Part shown: one piece after another, positions 1 to 11,913 of the stretch
Layout: each line of letters starts with the position of its first letter
Position numbering within the stretch: the first letter of the stretch is position 1
DNA from: Pascua guehoae
Lineage: Eukaryota > Basidiomycota > Tremellomycetes > Trichosporonales > Trichosporonaceae
Length of the DNA: 64,000 bases
NCBI GenBank assembly: GCA_001600415.1
Contig: BCJX01000003.1
Coordinates: forward strand, 1,566,268 to 1,630,267
Reading direction: 5' to 3'
The notes under the pieces: model-generated
Seen by the model: the letters and a program-made list of their open reading frames with translations, nothing else
Database searches by the model: none
What the model was told of the DNA's origin: nothing
Made by a program: the position numbers and the translations under genes

Positions 1-1372
1 CGAGGTTCTGCATTGTCAGACGGCATTCTTGCGTGACAGGTATACCCACCCTCGGCCAACCATTCGGGCTCTTCGTACTCTCCCTTGATGATGAGGTCTT
101 TCATGACACGCTCGTCGTCATCGTCAAATGGCAGTCCTCCGCACAAGAGCGTGTAGAGGATGATGCCGAGCGACCAGATGTCGGTTTCGACGCCGAGGTA
201 CTTTTTGCACTCGAGCATTTCGGGGGACGCGTAGCCTGTGCAAAAGTCAGAACCAGGCTGGGGGGCCGTGTGCGTCTCTGCAACCGACCTGTTGTTCCGC
301 AAAACGTCTCCATTCTGGAGGTTTGGTCAGCACGTCGATCTCTCTCCAAAAGGAGGAAACCACCCACAATCGGCCCTTGGTGTACTCGCGCGCAAATCCG
401 AGGTCGCCGAGCTTGACGCGCAGTTCGCCGTCAAGCAAGACATTCTCGAGCTTGAGGTCGCGATGCACGACACCCTGGCTGTGGAGCCACCCTACAGCCG
501 TGCACAGCTCGCCAAATAGTCGCCGCGCCTCGCCCTCGAGAAGGCGTCCTCGCTCAACGAGGTAGTCGAATAGCTCGCCGCCAGGGCATAGCTCGGACAC
601 GAGCCAGATGTGTGTTTCGGTCGCAATAATCTCATGGAGGTGGACAATGTGGGGGTGGTGTAGACGTCGGTGGTGGTGCAGCTCGCGCGTCAGTTGTGGT
701 GTCGCCGATTTTGGAATCTTCTTGATCGCGCAACGTGTGCCGGTGGGCCGGTGCGAGGCAATGTGAACCGAGCCGAACGTGCCTACGTTTGTCAGCCATG
801 TCATTGTCGAGGGGGGGTTGCAGGTAAAAGCCGGGCTTCACTCGACGACGCCTCACCGCGCCCTACTCCACCACAACGCCACATTGACATGGCTACTGTT
901 CTCAAGCGATACGACGACGTTGAAACGCCAGCCAGCCAACTTGCACCCATGTCCAAACCAGATCTCTCCAACTCACCCTCGCCAATGACCTTGCCCAGCG
1001 TATATCCACCTACGACCTTGATCTGGTCGCTGGCGAGTTCCCGCTGGAGTTGTTGGTACGCAGTCGCAAGCTTGAGGTGTCAGCATCTGTCTGGGCGTCG
1101 TACCTCGCATCTCCAGCCCGGCTCCCGCTTCAAGCTTCAATGAGCAAGAGTGGCGACGTGCCTGTCGCGTGTGGAATTGAGACCCCGAGGTCGGTCGAGT
1201 GCTGTGCTGGGTGCTGCTGCTGCTGCATGCAATTGCACAACATGATCCCTGCACGGCACTGCCAGAGCTGGGCGGCGAGGAACGCAGCACCTACCTGGGC
1301 CTGCTTTGTGTTGGCGAGATTACTCGAATACGAGTGGTTCTGCCGCGACGCGGGGCCGGCGACGGTGGCCAT
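1..1372 (-). CDS. CAMK-like serine/threonine protein kinase (C-terminal part outside window)
   Basis: Exons read as 1295-1372, 977-1070, 781-782 down to 368, 289-314, 50-235 and 1-7, then the window ends. The frame gives a glycine loop (IGEGTFGSV, split by an intron), the VAIK lysine as CAIKK, the catalytic loop HRDLKLEN, a metal motif DLG where most kinases have DFG, the activation-segment motif CGTTGYASPE and a subdomain [19 protein letters not shown]. This is a fungal CAMK-type kinase, known to phosphorylate Ser/Thr; the substrate and subfamily cannot be told from what is visible. The start MATVAG is at 1372, and an in-frame MDPPHT start at 1390 is possible. The first intron needs an AAG acceptor (1071-1073). 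Kinase identity is secure; the N-terminal exon is less so. Confidence 0.85.
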
Positions 1373-1390
1373 GGTGTGCGGGGGGTCCAC

Positions 1391-4300
1391 ACGCGCGCCG
1401 GCCTAGGCCTCTGTGGGCGGGTGCGGGCGGACGAGTGGCGTGCAGAAAGACGGGCGAGGGGGGGGGAGAAGAGGTCGCGATGGAGCGATGGGACAGTGTG
1501 TGCGGGTGGTAGTGGTGTACAGTGCGGCGTCGCGAATAGTTGACACGGGACAACGTTGGCGAGCTGGCGTACTGGCGTGCTCGAGCCCGAGCCGCAGTTG
1601 CGGCTGTGCGTGGTTCGGGACACTTGATGGCGCCCGGGGACAGGGACAGGGACGGCGGCGTTGTTGACGCCGTGGCGCGAGATGTGCGAGCAGTGGCTCC
1701 GGAACAGGTGGCCACGCGGGCGGTGCCGGTTAGAGTAGCGATGGGGGTGGGGCGAACAGGGGGGGGGGGGTATGTGGGATAGGATAAGAGATAGAAGACC
1801 AAGGTGGAAGAGTAGTGTGGGGTTTGAGAAGAAATGAGGTCTGAGAGCGAAACTGGTACGTTGTGGTGGACCTGGCCAGAGGATGGTCGGGTGGTTGAGA
1901 TGCAAAGGATCGACCTCGCACTTGCACCACGCTTTGCACGCTTTGGTTGCTTTGTTGCTTTGTTGCTTGTGTCGCTCGGCGTGCGGTAGCGCGTACGACG
2001 TGCACAACCTACCCAGTTTGGCAACTAGAGTACATACATGACTGCGACCCACTGGCCACCCAGCAGCCACCCAGGCGGTCGGCCAGCCAGGCGCGCCTAG
2101 ACACCGACCTACCTGGGCTGGCTTGTGCATGATGCATGAGCCCCTCTCTCTCCTCTCTCTGAGCTCTGTGGCTTCTGGCCTGTGGGCGTTGGTTCTGTTT
2201 GTCGTCTGATCCCGTCCGTGGGCACCATGCCATGGCCCCAGCACCTAGCACCTAGCAGCCTGTGCAACTGTGCAACTGTGCAGTCTGTAGCCTGTAAGCC
2301 TGCAGCCCGCAGCCTGCAGCCTGGCGCGTATACTGTACTATGCGCGCTGCGCGTTCCCTGCTGGCCTGTTGGCCGCTGGCCGCTGGCCGTTGGGTGCACT
2401 GCCCAGCGTTTTTTTTGGCTTGGCCGCTGGCCCTTTTGCCCTTTGGCCTTCCCCCGTCCCCTTAATGCTTCCGCTTTTGGCCCACCTTTGGACATTTGTT
2501 GCAAAATAGACAAGTGACCCTGACACTTTGCGTGCAATCTGGGGAACACGGCCGGCCGGGTGCTAATAAAATAATGACATCACCACTCCAAAGCTTAATA
2601 TTATTCTTACAATCACAATCTCAATGAACAAGTCCAAGACGGGCTCTCCTGGCACTCGGTCCAAGTCCAGACTCTGACCGACAACTGTACCTACCCGCTC
2701 TAGTTGATCAAGTGACCTGCAACACAGAGGTCATAGTTGGAAACACGACACCCGATCGACAGAGCTAGAGCTCGCTAGCGTCCACCGGGCTCCAATCTGC
2801 TCTGCTTGGCATGCCGTCACCGTCATCGACAAACTTGTCAGACGACGTGCAACAGCTCGCTCCACGCTGCTGCTGCGCTCTGCAAGACTGTAATCTTCGA
2901 ACGAGTTGTGTCATGATTCTGCGCAGCACATGTGTTTATTTCGATGTCTGCCACGAGCTGATCTGTCATAATTCTGTGCAGTTGGTTATCGACGGCCGAG
3001 TGCAACCACGGCGCAGAGGGCGACAAAAGATGACCGCCGACCACACTCCGACACGGACTCGAGTGGCATGTTCTGCCTCTGCTTCTTGCCGCCCTATGGC
3101 CAGTCTGCTGCGACGGCCCCCCTCGGCAGTTTGGCCGAACAGAAAATCTCTGCCTGACGGCGTACCGATAGTTGTGGCAATACGTGAGAGGTGGCATGGC
3201 TCTGCGATCTGCCGCTCCTCAGTGGCGGAGAACACATTTGGTGATAGGAATCGGACCTACATGACTACATCCGCGTTAATATTGTCATCGATGTGCCCTG
3301 ATACGTTTCCACAACCCTGCACCGTCAGCGTCCAAGATTCCAAGCGGTGTCGAAAGAGCGAAAGAGCAGGCACTTACCCTGGATCTGAATTGAAGGATGG
3401 TGGTGGGCATGGTTGTAACACGAGGGGAAGCATGATCTCGGCTCTGGCCTGGTAGAGTGATTGGCCTCTGGGGAGTTGGGTGACGGAGTACGAAGGCTGC
3501 GCGCTGCGTGTCCAATCTCTTCCGTATCTCGAGCCACGTTCCTCACCGCAGGCTGCAACTGAAATTGCGGACACGATATGAAACTCCTACATGATGAGAA
3601 TAAAAGCCGCACGAACGACAAGAACCTGGACGTCGAAGAGCAGTGGCTGGCTTGTAGTTTTTACCACTCGTCGCAAATGGACCTCATGGAAACACTGTCT
3701 CCCGTTGTAAGGAGATGTCCGTCGACGGCATGTCTGAACAGCAATATCATGAGGTCCAAAAAAAGGAGCAATGGAAATAAGCAGCAATGGAAATAACGTT
3801 TCACGCACTCCCAGACCTTGCGATAGCCTCAATGTCCCCAGCTTTTCATCAGTTCTTTATCAACTGTCACATCAACCCGTAGCCCTGCGAGAACGACAGG
3901 TGCATCAATGGGGAGCCTAGTGGGCATGAAAGCAAATGAAAGTGGCCCGCGGCCTTAGCCTTAGCCGGGTCAGGCAACACGCTGCACAACCCCGCCACAA
4001 AGCACAGCTGCCAAACTCGCCCAGCTGCAATGTCCGGCATCGCGGCAAGTAACATGACGCCGGTGGAACATGGAACAAGAGCCTGTCCCCAGACAATTCA
4101 CAGTTGTTCCCCTTCGAAACGCTGCTGGCGCCGGCGCCACAAACGCCACGCGAGCTTGTTTCGGTGCGCATCGTGCTGCTGCAGAGTACCGCCAACTCCC
4201 AGAGCCTACCAGCTAGGTGCGGGGGGTGGTTCATTCCAGTCCGCCAGCCGCATGTGAGCATGTGAGGATACGACGACGTTAGAGTGCGGGGCGGGGAGTG

Positions 4301-5128
4301 CGCTGAAGCCGAACAACCGCCCGACCCGGTGAGGGGGGACTCAGATGCCGCTCGCCCCCGTCCCGATTGCACCCCGCCCTTTCCGAGCGGTCCATACTGT
4401 GTAGAGTTTAACACACACTGCACTGTGCCTAGCGGCGATGCGAGGAACAGCAGACACCGGAATATTGGGTGGCAAGAAGCGGTGTCGTGGTGGATGGTCG
4501 CGTGCAGTGCAACTATGCTCTGCACCGCCCGTCGGCGGTGCGGGATGCGCCCAGGCAGTGTCGGGCAGTGCACGCGGATGTGGTGGTGGTGAGCAGCAGC
4601 GTGTCAGCGGCGGGAGTGCGACTTCTGGCCGCTCGAGCCCCGCACCATGCCGGCAATCACCAGAAATATGGGTATCCGTTCAGGAGCGAGCAAACGTTGC
4701 CGCGAGGCAGAGTCTGTCCCACCAGCCTAGAGCACCAAGCCAGGGCAGGGCATGGCCACAAACCCGGCCAGCGGATGCGTGCCTGAAATGGGGGTTTTGA
4801 GACGGCACGAGTGCGACATGCGACGTGATGAGGTTGCGAGTGGGGACGAGTGGGGAGTGGGACTCGACATGAGCGCGGGGATGGATGCGTCTTGAGGCGA
4901 CGTCCCCGAGCTCGAGAGACGTACACCTGTACACCTGTACGCCTGGCTCTGCGCCCCGCACTTCAGGAAATTACCCCCAAGAGCGCGGCTGGGACTAGGA
5001 CCCGTCGACTGAGGCATTTCCGAACCCGCGGCCATGCCCGCCTGAATCCAGAATCCAGTACGAGCGACCTCGAATGCCGTTATAACCACCCATCCACCAT
5101 CACCCTCTCATCCACTACACCACCCACC
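1391..5128. other. Long intergenic region, no supported gene
   Basis: About 3.7 kb between the divergent kinase and acyltransferase genes. Open frames here are short, overlap on both strands and show no domain or splice-consistent continuation. The 1400-1800 part is G/C-rich with G runs. 2255-2400 is low complexity built of ctgtgcaa, gcagcctg and ctggccg words. The rest has mixed composition. I saw no tRNA or repeat family. It may hold promoters or a non-coding RNA, but nothing in the sequence shows one. Confidence 0.5.
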
Positions 5129-7108
5129 ATGACGGCCGAGACCGCCCACCGCGGCGTCCCTTGTGAGTCTCTCCGTGTCAAAGTAGAGGCGGCGGCGAGC
5201 AACGTGTGAGGGACGGCGAGCGGCGCGTCTGAAACAGAGCCAGTCCGCAAGGCGTGCTGGGGGGCGACATTGCCAGAAGGCACGTGCGAGTGTGGACGCG
5301 TTTCGTCTGGAAGGAATTCAGAGTGATCGACATTGGGTGTCCGACACTGTCTCAGCCGATTTGGACTGCATCTGTCGGACGGGGTTTGCAGTGCATCGTG
5401 CATCGCTCGGGATGACATGTCTGCCATGCATGCAGCAAGGCCCCGTCGCATGGTCGCAGATTCGTGGCCAGAACGGGACACGACGGCCTCGTGCTGTAGA
5501 GGCAGGCGCAGGCCGAAACTGCTTGCTCTTGCTCTAGCAGGTGCTGTGTTTGTGCAAAGCGCGCCGTAACCATCGACCGTGCGCCCTTTGATTCTGGCAC
5601 CTATTCGCGCTCATGCAGGCGCTGCCGCGCTGGTGTCGCTGCCTCGTCACTCGTATGACCCTTCACCTGCTCACACCGCAGTGACGACGCTGGAACGCTT
5701 CTGCCTGATGCGGCAAAACACCGGCCGACCGCACGCGATTGTCATGGCGCTCACGTACCCTGTGGACGAGCTGCCGTCGCGTGATTTCCTCGAGTACCGA
5801 GTGGCCGAGCTGCAGGACCGGCTGCCCAAGCTGTACGCGCGGCTGGTGGACACGCTGACCAACCACCCGTCGTTTGTGGCGGGGACTGCGCCGTGGGCGC
5901 CCGACCAAATCGTGGGCGAGGGGACATACCAGCCGGCGGCGTTTGAGACGGACGAGGCTGCGGGTGTGGTGCGCGGCGAGCTGGAGCGATTCGAGGCGCT
6001 CGATTTCGGCAAGGAGCCCATGTGGGCCGTGTCGCTCCTGTACGGGCCGCCGTGGAGCGAGCGGGCGTACCTGGTGGTCTCGTTCAATCATCTGATTATT
6101 GACGGGCGGGGCGCGCTGCGGTGCGTGCATGCTCTGACTGCGCGGAGTGTCGAGGCGCTCGCGCCCGAGCCGTTTGAGCTGCCGACGCGGTTTGACGATG
6201 GGAGCAGTAGTAGTGCGATCGCGGCCAAGGCGGTACCGACGCACCACCGGCCGCGGGCGGCGCTGCACGGCCTGCTGCTGTCCAAGATGCCCAAGGTGCT
6301 GCAGACGCGGTTTGTAAAGGACGCGCCGTGGCCGGGGACGAATGTGAGCCGGTCGCCGCTCGCGTGCGGGTGGGCGCTGAGCCACACGTCTGTCCCGCAG
6401 GGGACGATTGAGCGCCTCAAGGCGGCCGCAAAGCTAAAGGGCATCCCGACGCTCCACCCCTTGCTCAAGCTCGCCTACCTCGCCGCCCTGTGGCGCGTGT
6501 TCGCCGCCGGCCGCCCGCCACTGCAGCTCAAGGCCGTGTCGGCGCGCGACGAGCGCAGCGCAAAGCTCAACCACTCGTCGGTGACGGGCAACTATGTCTC
6601 GTTTCCAGAATGGGACATTGTCCTCTCGGGCTCGGAGCGCTTTTGGCCCCTCACTGCCCAGCTCGCACGCTACCTCGCCTCGCCCCGCGCCGTCGCCGAC
6701 GGCCGGTACGTCTTTGGCCTCCTCGCGTCCATTCCAGATCCAGACGTCGACCCACACAGCCCAGACTTTGACCCCACCGCACCCACCGGCTGGGAGCGCT
6801 TCTTCATCGAGCGCGCCACTTCCCCAACGCCCTTTCGCGCCTCGCTCGACTTTTCAAATCTGGGCCCCACAGTCCTCCCAGATAACGCTACCGATCTCAT
6901 GTGGGCACAGACGGCGTCGCCCTTTGCACCCGCCTACAATACCAATCTCGTCGGGCACGAAGGAGGCCTCCGCCTCACGGCAGTCTTTCGCGAGGGCGCC
7001 GCCGTCACAAAGGCCCAGACGGACGCAATGCACGCGGCCTGGCTCCGCGTCCTCGACCGCATCGCCATGGGAGAGGGCGACAAGACGTTGATGGAGTTGA
7101 CCGCGTAG
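5129..7108 (+). CDS. CoA-dependent acyltransferase, alcohol O-acetyltransferase type
   Basis: Model: exon 1 at 5129-5162 (MTAETAHRGVP), intron 5163-5681, exon 2 at 5682-7108; 486 residues. The phases join exactly to give the N-terminus ...VPLTTLERFCLMRQN, typical of the family that opens with a short substrate-channel segment. The catalytic HxxxDG motif is NHLIIDGRG (His about residue 148). Downstream are GNYVSF and a SNLG segment, as in the alcohol acetyltransferase and condensation-domain superfamily. Such enzymes move an acyl group from CoA to an alcohol or amine; the substrate here is unknown. A TATA-like gttataac lies about 45 bp before the start. If exon 1 is wrong, the longest open frame begins at 5579. 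The 519-nt first intron is unusually long for this locus. Confidence 0.75.
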
Positions 7109-7778
7109 TAGCGTAGTACGCGTAGTACGCGTAGTACACGCACGCCAGAGGGTCACCATGGCTTGAGTGATCGTGAGCTAGCCAACGGGCAAGCACAACC
7201 GATGCTCGTGCCAGCAGCCACTACCCAACCTGGATGCCAGTGCATGTTGACGAGTCAACCTGCATACGTACGTGCGCACGGTGGTCCCGTTCTTGTGTAC
7301 ACCAGCTGTCACACACGACAGTTGCGCGGGCCCGTGCCGCCGCCACTCACAACGTCCGCGCACCGTGCCTGCCCTCTCCACCACACCCATTCCCTCGACA
7401 TCAACGCCCTTCTTCCGCACGCGCCGCACGTCGCCCATTGACCGCCCCGGCCGCCCCGGCCGCCCCGGGCCGCAACGACATGCACCTGACCCGGCCAACC
7501 CACAACATTCTGAAGCCCAGCCCCGAGCCCGACATAGAGTCTTGGTGAATAGACAACCACGCCCGTTTCTCAGCACGCGTCGCCCGACGCGCGCCTTGCA
7601 TGCCCCATCTGTATCCTGTACGATCTTTACGAATGCATTGCAGTTCATATGCTGAGTGGCGTGTGTGGGGGCGCTACCCATTCCCCTCGGATGATGGCAG
7701 GGCACGCAGTGTTCCAACCAGAGCCGCTGTTAATGGCATCTGTGTCTAGACAAAGATAGATGAGGAAAAAAGTCACCT
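7109..7778. other. Convergent 3' intergenic region with short repeats
   Basis: The stretch separates the stop codons of the acyltransferase and the uS2m gene. Directly after the stop at 7108 the words gtagtacgc recur three to four times (7105-7142). At 7442-7472 a 9-bp unit CCGCCCCGG repeats three times. No coding exon was supported. Confidence 0.5.
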
Positions 7779-9620
7779 CTAAGCCTCGACCGGTTCGGCC
7801 TGTGCGCCATCGTCTGCGCGCTCGCGCTGGCGCGCCTTCTCCCTCCGCGCGGCATCCCTGGCCGCCCGCGCGTCGGCCGCCTGCGTCTTGCGCTGCAATG
7901 TGCGCTCGGCCTCGGCGAGGCGCATCCGGCGGCCCTCGGCGCCCGCAATGCTCAGCGCGCCCAGGACGAGTTCGGCCGTGCGCACGCTCTCCATGTTGCC
8001 CGGGATCGGGTACGTGACCAGGCGCGGGTCCGTGTCCGAGTCGACCAGGCCAATGGTCGGGATGTTGCGCGACGTGCACTCGCGGATGGCGCCAAAGTTT
8101 TCAGACGGGTTCAGGACCACGACCAGGTCGGGCGTCGCGATGCCGAGGTTCAGCGGACCCGGGCCGAAGCTGGGGTTAGTGGTGCGGGCAGAAGGGAAGG
8201 GGGTGGGGGGGTTGAGGGGAATGGTATGATGTGGGCGAAGTTGGAGGCACGCAACCATGCACAGCGTGCCAGTACCTGGCCATCGCCGTACTCGAGAGCA
8301 GAGTTGTACCGTGCGTCGTCTGTGGTCGCAGGCATCGTGACCAGCATTGCAGATACCCCATCGCGGACGGCATTGGCCGTGCTCCACTTTCAGACACTCC
8401 TTGGCAACCCATTCCCATTTTTCCCACTCGTATGTTCAGATCTCGGGTGTTTGGACACCTGTAGTCCCAGATGGCACCACAACAAACTCTCTCCTCTCAT
8501 TTCCGAACACCCTCCCGCGTCACCACTGCACTCACTAAGTAACCGTGTTGGTAATGGTACCCGGCATCCACCTGTTGACCATGAAGCCATTATCCTCGAG
8601 GCGCGCGCGGGCCTTTTCGAGCATCTTCTTGTGCGCCTTGCGCGTGCCGAGAAAGAGCACCACGCCGTCATTCTTGACCACGTCGCGCACGAGCGCGGCC
8701 GAGCGGCGCAGGAGCGGCAGCGTCTGCTCGAGGTCGATAATGCTCAGGCCCGAACGCGTGCCGTAAATGTACGGCGAGTAGGGCGGGTTGAGCAGTTCCT
8801 TTGCGTGCCCGAGCGCGGCGCCCGACGCGAGCAGCGTCGACAGCGACGCCTCGGTCGGCGACCACGGCACGTTTTGCGGCGCCTTGCGCGGGCCCTTGAC
8901 GGATTCGGGGACGTAGACGGACACGTCGGCGTCTGGGGTTTGGTCAGCGGCCGCGGTCAGAGGGGGGAGAGTGGGGCTTGGTTGTGCGCTGTCCGTATCG
9001 CCATCGCCGCCTGGTGGGCATCCGTTTCTGGTTGATCCTCTCCCTTCGCCTCTCTTTACCAAGCCAACATGGCCAACATCGCCATCCAAGCCGGCCTACG
9101 ACGACGCCCTTGCACTCCATCCCCGTCCCCAGCTCCCGCTTCCCACTCACCAATCGCCGCCTGCCGCCTCCTCCACGCGCGCACCTCCTCGAGGTTACGC
9201 TTCCATGCGTCCGTCGCGCTCTCTCCCGGCCGCACAGTGTACTTTGTCGAGCTCTCCGCCTCGGCCGCAGTGTCGCGCGCGCGCGCAGTCGTCGAGAAGC
9301 ACCGCGCAACAGTTGCTGGGGGGTGTCAGTTCAGTTGGCCCATCTGTATGTCACGGTCGCGGGCAAGGGCCTGTCTCTGTTGTCTATCTCGTCCATTGTC
9401 CATCGTCCATCGCCCATCGAGCAGGAAACAAAGCTCCCCACGTCTATTCCGCTCTGCTGATTCGGCTGGGTGACATTGGTCCAAAGTCGTCACTCTTGTC
9501 CACTCGTCTTTTCTCCCCGCGGCCGCTCTTGCGCGTCCCAGAATCCCAGATGCGGCGAGACCAGTACTCACCCTGGCGGCAGCTCTGGAGCGCCCGGAGG
9601 GTCGTGGCGGGCGGCTTCAT
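7779..9620 (-). CDS. MRP4: Mitochondrial small-subunit ribosomal protein uS2m
   Basis: Four exons: 9572-9620, 9151-9315, 8536-8932, 7779-8169; 333 residues and in frame throughout. The N-terminus is basic and contains RCFSTTARA, a typical mitochondrial targeting and cleavage segment. The uS2 core follows: LFLGTRK, MPGTITN, PDLVVVLNP, IPTIGLVDSDTDP and the family hallmark YPIPGN. The C-terminus is a charged Ala/Arg-rich helix, common in mitochondrial uS2. The protein sits in the body/head region of the mitoribosome small subunit. Intron 3 (8170-8535, 366 nt) is long; its donor GTGAGT is chosen because it restores TVTYFGPGP across the junction. The gene is tandem with TOA1 on the same strand. 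Confidence 0.92.
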
Positions 9621-10005
9621 GCTGGCGGTCGAGTCTGGAAAAAGTCGGCTTGCGAGGTGGTTGAGTTATTTGACCGTCATGAACAGGGCCCGTTTCGAGA
9701 TTTCTGAAAAGACCAGCCAGTCTGGCGGCGGAAGCAAATTCCGCTCCTGGCTGGACACCAAGCCTCAGCGCCCCCGCCCACATCCGAAGTCAACTATTGC
9801 ACACGACCACAACTACCGGTATCGCAACATGCAACAAGTGACCATGCTGGCGCTGAGCCCATGAGATGCATGTAGGTTTCTACTAGTACAGGGGTGGATG
9901 AAACATGCGGTCTGATTTGGTGGTGTTAATGGTTGAGAGCGGGAGAGGGGAACGGAGGAAAGCAGAGGAGGCGGGTACGAGGTGCCGGGAACAATGGTTG
10001 GGTGA
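9621..10005. other. Upstream region of uS2m / downstream of TOA1
   Basis: A 385-bp gap between tandem minus-strand genes. Nothing beyond ordinary promoter and 3'-UTR sequence was seen. Confidence 0.4.
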
Positions 10006-11309
10006 TTACCACTCGAACTCGCTGTGATGTCAGAAAACTGGCAACAACAATGCAACTACGCAGCTCTTTGTGATAAGGACAGCTGCCGCGTCCCGCCTGA
10101 CAAGAGGCGCCCACTCACCCCTGGCACTTTGCGAACAGGTAGTCTTTTCCATTGATGTGGATCAGACCGTCCTTGAAGACCGTCTTCCACTTGTTCTTGA
10201 CGCGCTGCACCTTGTCGTACACGCAAAAGACAATGTCAATCTCGCCGTCGCCATCCTCTCCGTCCTCGTCGTCGCCGAGTTCGTCATCACTGTCGTCCAG
10301 GTCCGAGTCGATCACCTCGTCGCCCGGGCGGAGGCCGTTGGCGTTGGGCTCGGGCCGCGCCGGGGGCATCGGCACCGGTCCCGACGTACCGTCATTCGGG
10401 ATGACCGGCTTGACGTCCTCGGCCTGGAGTCAGTATACCTGCCGGTTACTGGGTACAGCACGAAGGCATGACTCACCGCACCACCGCGGAGACGCAGCGC
10501 ATCATCAGGCTCGGCCTTGACGTGGACACCATCCGAGGCTTGTGCACCGTTCGACGTCGCCGGCGGTTGAGCTGGAGGCGCATGAGAGCTCGCAGACTCC
10601 CCCCCGGGCGCGTCGGGCGCACGCGCAAACTCGGCCACACGTGTTTCCAGTAGCTTTGCCTCCCACTTCTGTGATGGTGTCAGTAGGTTTGGTCGTGAGA
10701 CTAGGGCGAGGGGCTTGCGGCGACCTGCTCCTCAGGCCGTATTCATCGGTCGCCAGACTGGATCTCAACACCTGGAAGTGTGCAGGCGTGCCGCGTCCAT
10801 GCCCGCGTGGCACTGCGGTGGAGGAAGGCAAGGGTCACAGAGTCTGTCACCGGGGCACATCGCAGTCGCCACCCACTACACCTCGTACTCACCGACTGCA
10901 GCATCGGCAGCAGGTCTTCCATGCCATACTCCTCAAAGTCTACCGCGACGTTCGAAATGACATCGTCGATGATCGCACGGTAGATTTGGGGCTGGGGACA
11001 GACGCCAGATAGCGCGAGGGAAAGGCGTTGGGACGAGTGGCGAGATGTGACGACGGAAGCAAGGTTGAAAACGAGATCGTGATACACATCGGACACAGAA
11101 TGTTGAAGACGATATCGGCAATGAAGCAGTGGGGCGAGGCAAGTATCAGCACAATTCTCTCACAACTTGCAGCAGAATCAGCCGCATGGGTACACACGAC
11201 AATCTTGTTGGACCTAGAGTGTCAGCAACTACATTGTAGGTGGTGGGGGGAAGGAAAGAGGAAATCATAGCCCGTGCGCTTTCGGGGGTCGTTCCGACGA
11301 CACATACAT
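10006..11309 (-). CDS. TOA1: Transcription initiation factor TFIIA large subunit
   Basis: Six exons: 11308-11309, 11198-11213, 10893-10991, 10477-10668, 10119-10423, 10006-10021; 209 residues. The N-terminal four-helix-bundle part reads MSNKIV then IYRAIIDDVISNV...FEEYG. The C-terminal beta-barrel part has the acidic DDSDDE tract, then CVYDKVQRVKNKWK and the invariant end GEFEW. TFIIA binds TBP and stabilises it on promoter DNA in the nucleus. A VKAEPDD segment lies in the spacer. The start codon is split: AT ends exon 1 and G opens exon 2, across intron 11214-11307 with donor GTATGT and acceptor CTCTAG. The second exon is only 16 nt. The last intron (10022-10118) separates only the final five residues. 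Confidence 0.92.
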
Positions 11310-11913
11310 CTTGTGGGATCCCTGTCCAGCGCAGGGGGGAGGGTTCTCGGCGTTGCGAAGACTGCTCGGCGTAAAGTGATGGGGATTTCACGCAATACGA
11401 ACAGAGCGGCAATGTGGGCAAACGAGAGAAGCGCCAACTGCGGTGACGACCTAACTAGATGTGATGGGTTGCTGACGAAGGATGGCGCGCCAAAGGCAGG
11501 GGCCGGTCGGTCCAACGGAACCAAATTCCACGCGCGCGCCTTTAAAAGGGACAATGGGGGGGGGGGGGTGTTGACTCGGCAATCCATCCATCGCCACCCT
11601 CCCCACCTATCGTGGCACCTGCAATGCACCACTCCGCCAGTCACGAGTCACAACCACGCACATGCAGCAACGTGTTCATATCCCTCCCCCCGCCCCGATG
11701 CGATGCAGTGCTGCTACCAATGTTCTGCCATCGCCGAGCTCCAGAGATTGCCCAACGTACAGATACCATGCAAGTCGTTACATCTAACGTTACAAACGAG
11801 CAGAGAACAATGTCCAAGCTGTACACAAGTGGTCAGCGCTGATGATTGTCTGTGGCAGCTGTGCCTGTACAGTCTACTACAGTAGCTCTCTAGAATACGT
11901 CTACTCTATGTTC
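11310..11913. other. Intergenic region upstream of TOA1
   Basis: About 600 bp between tandem minus-strand genes. It contains a run of twelve G at 11556-11567 followed by tgttgactcgg. No gene was supported. Confidence 0.4.

Noticed and set aside
1291..2244. 317-residue minus-strand frame overlapping the kinase start
   Set aside because: Low-complexity Arg/Pro/His/Ser translation of GC-rich promoter sequence with no domain; it is out of frame with the kinase exons.
2690..2760. tRNA-like stem (gacct...aggtc)
   Set aside because: No matching T-arm GGTTCRA motif or acceptor stem; not a tRNA.
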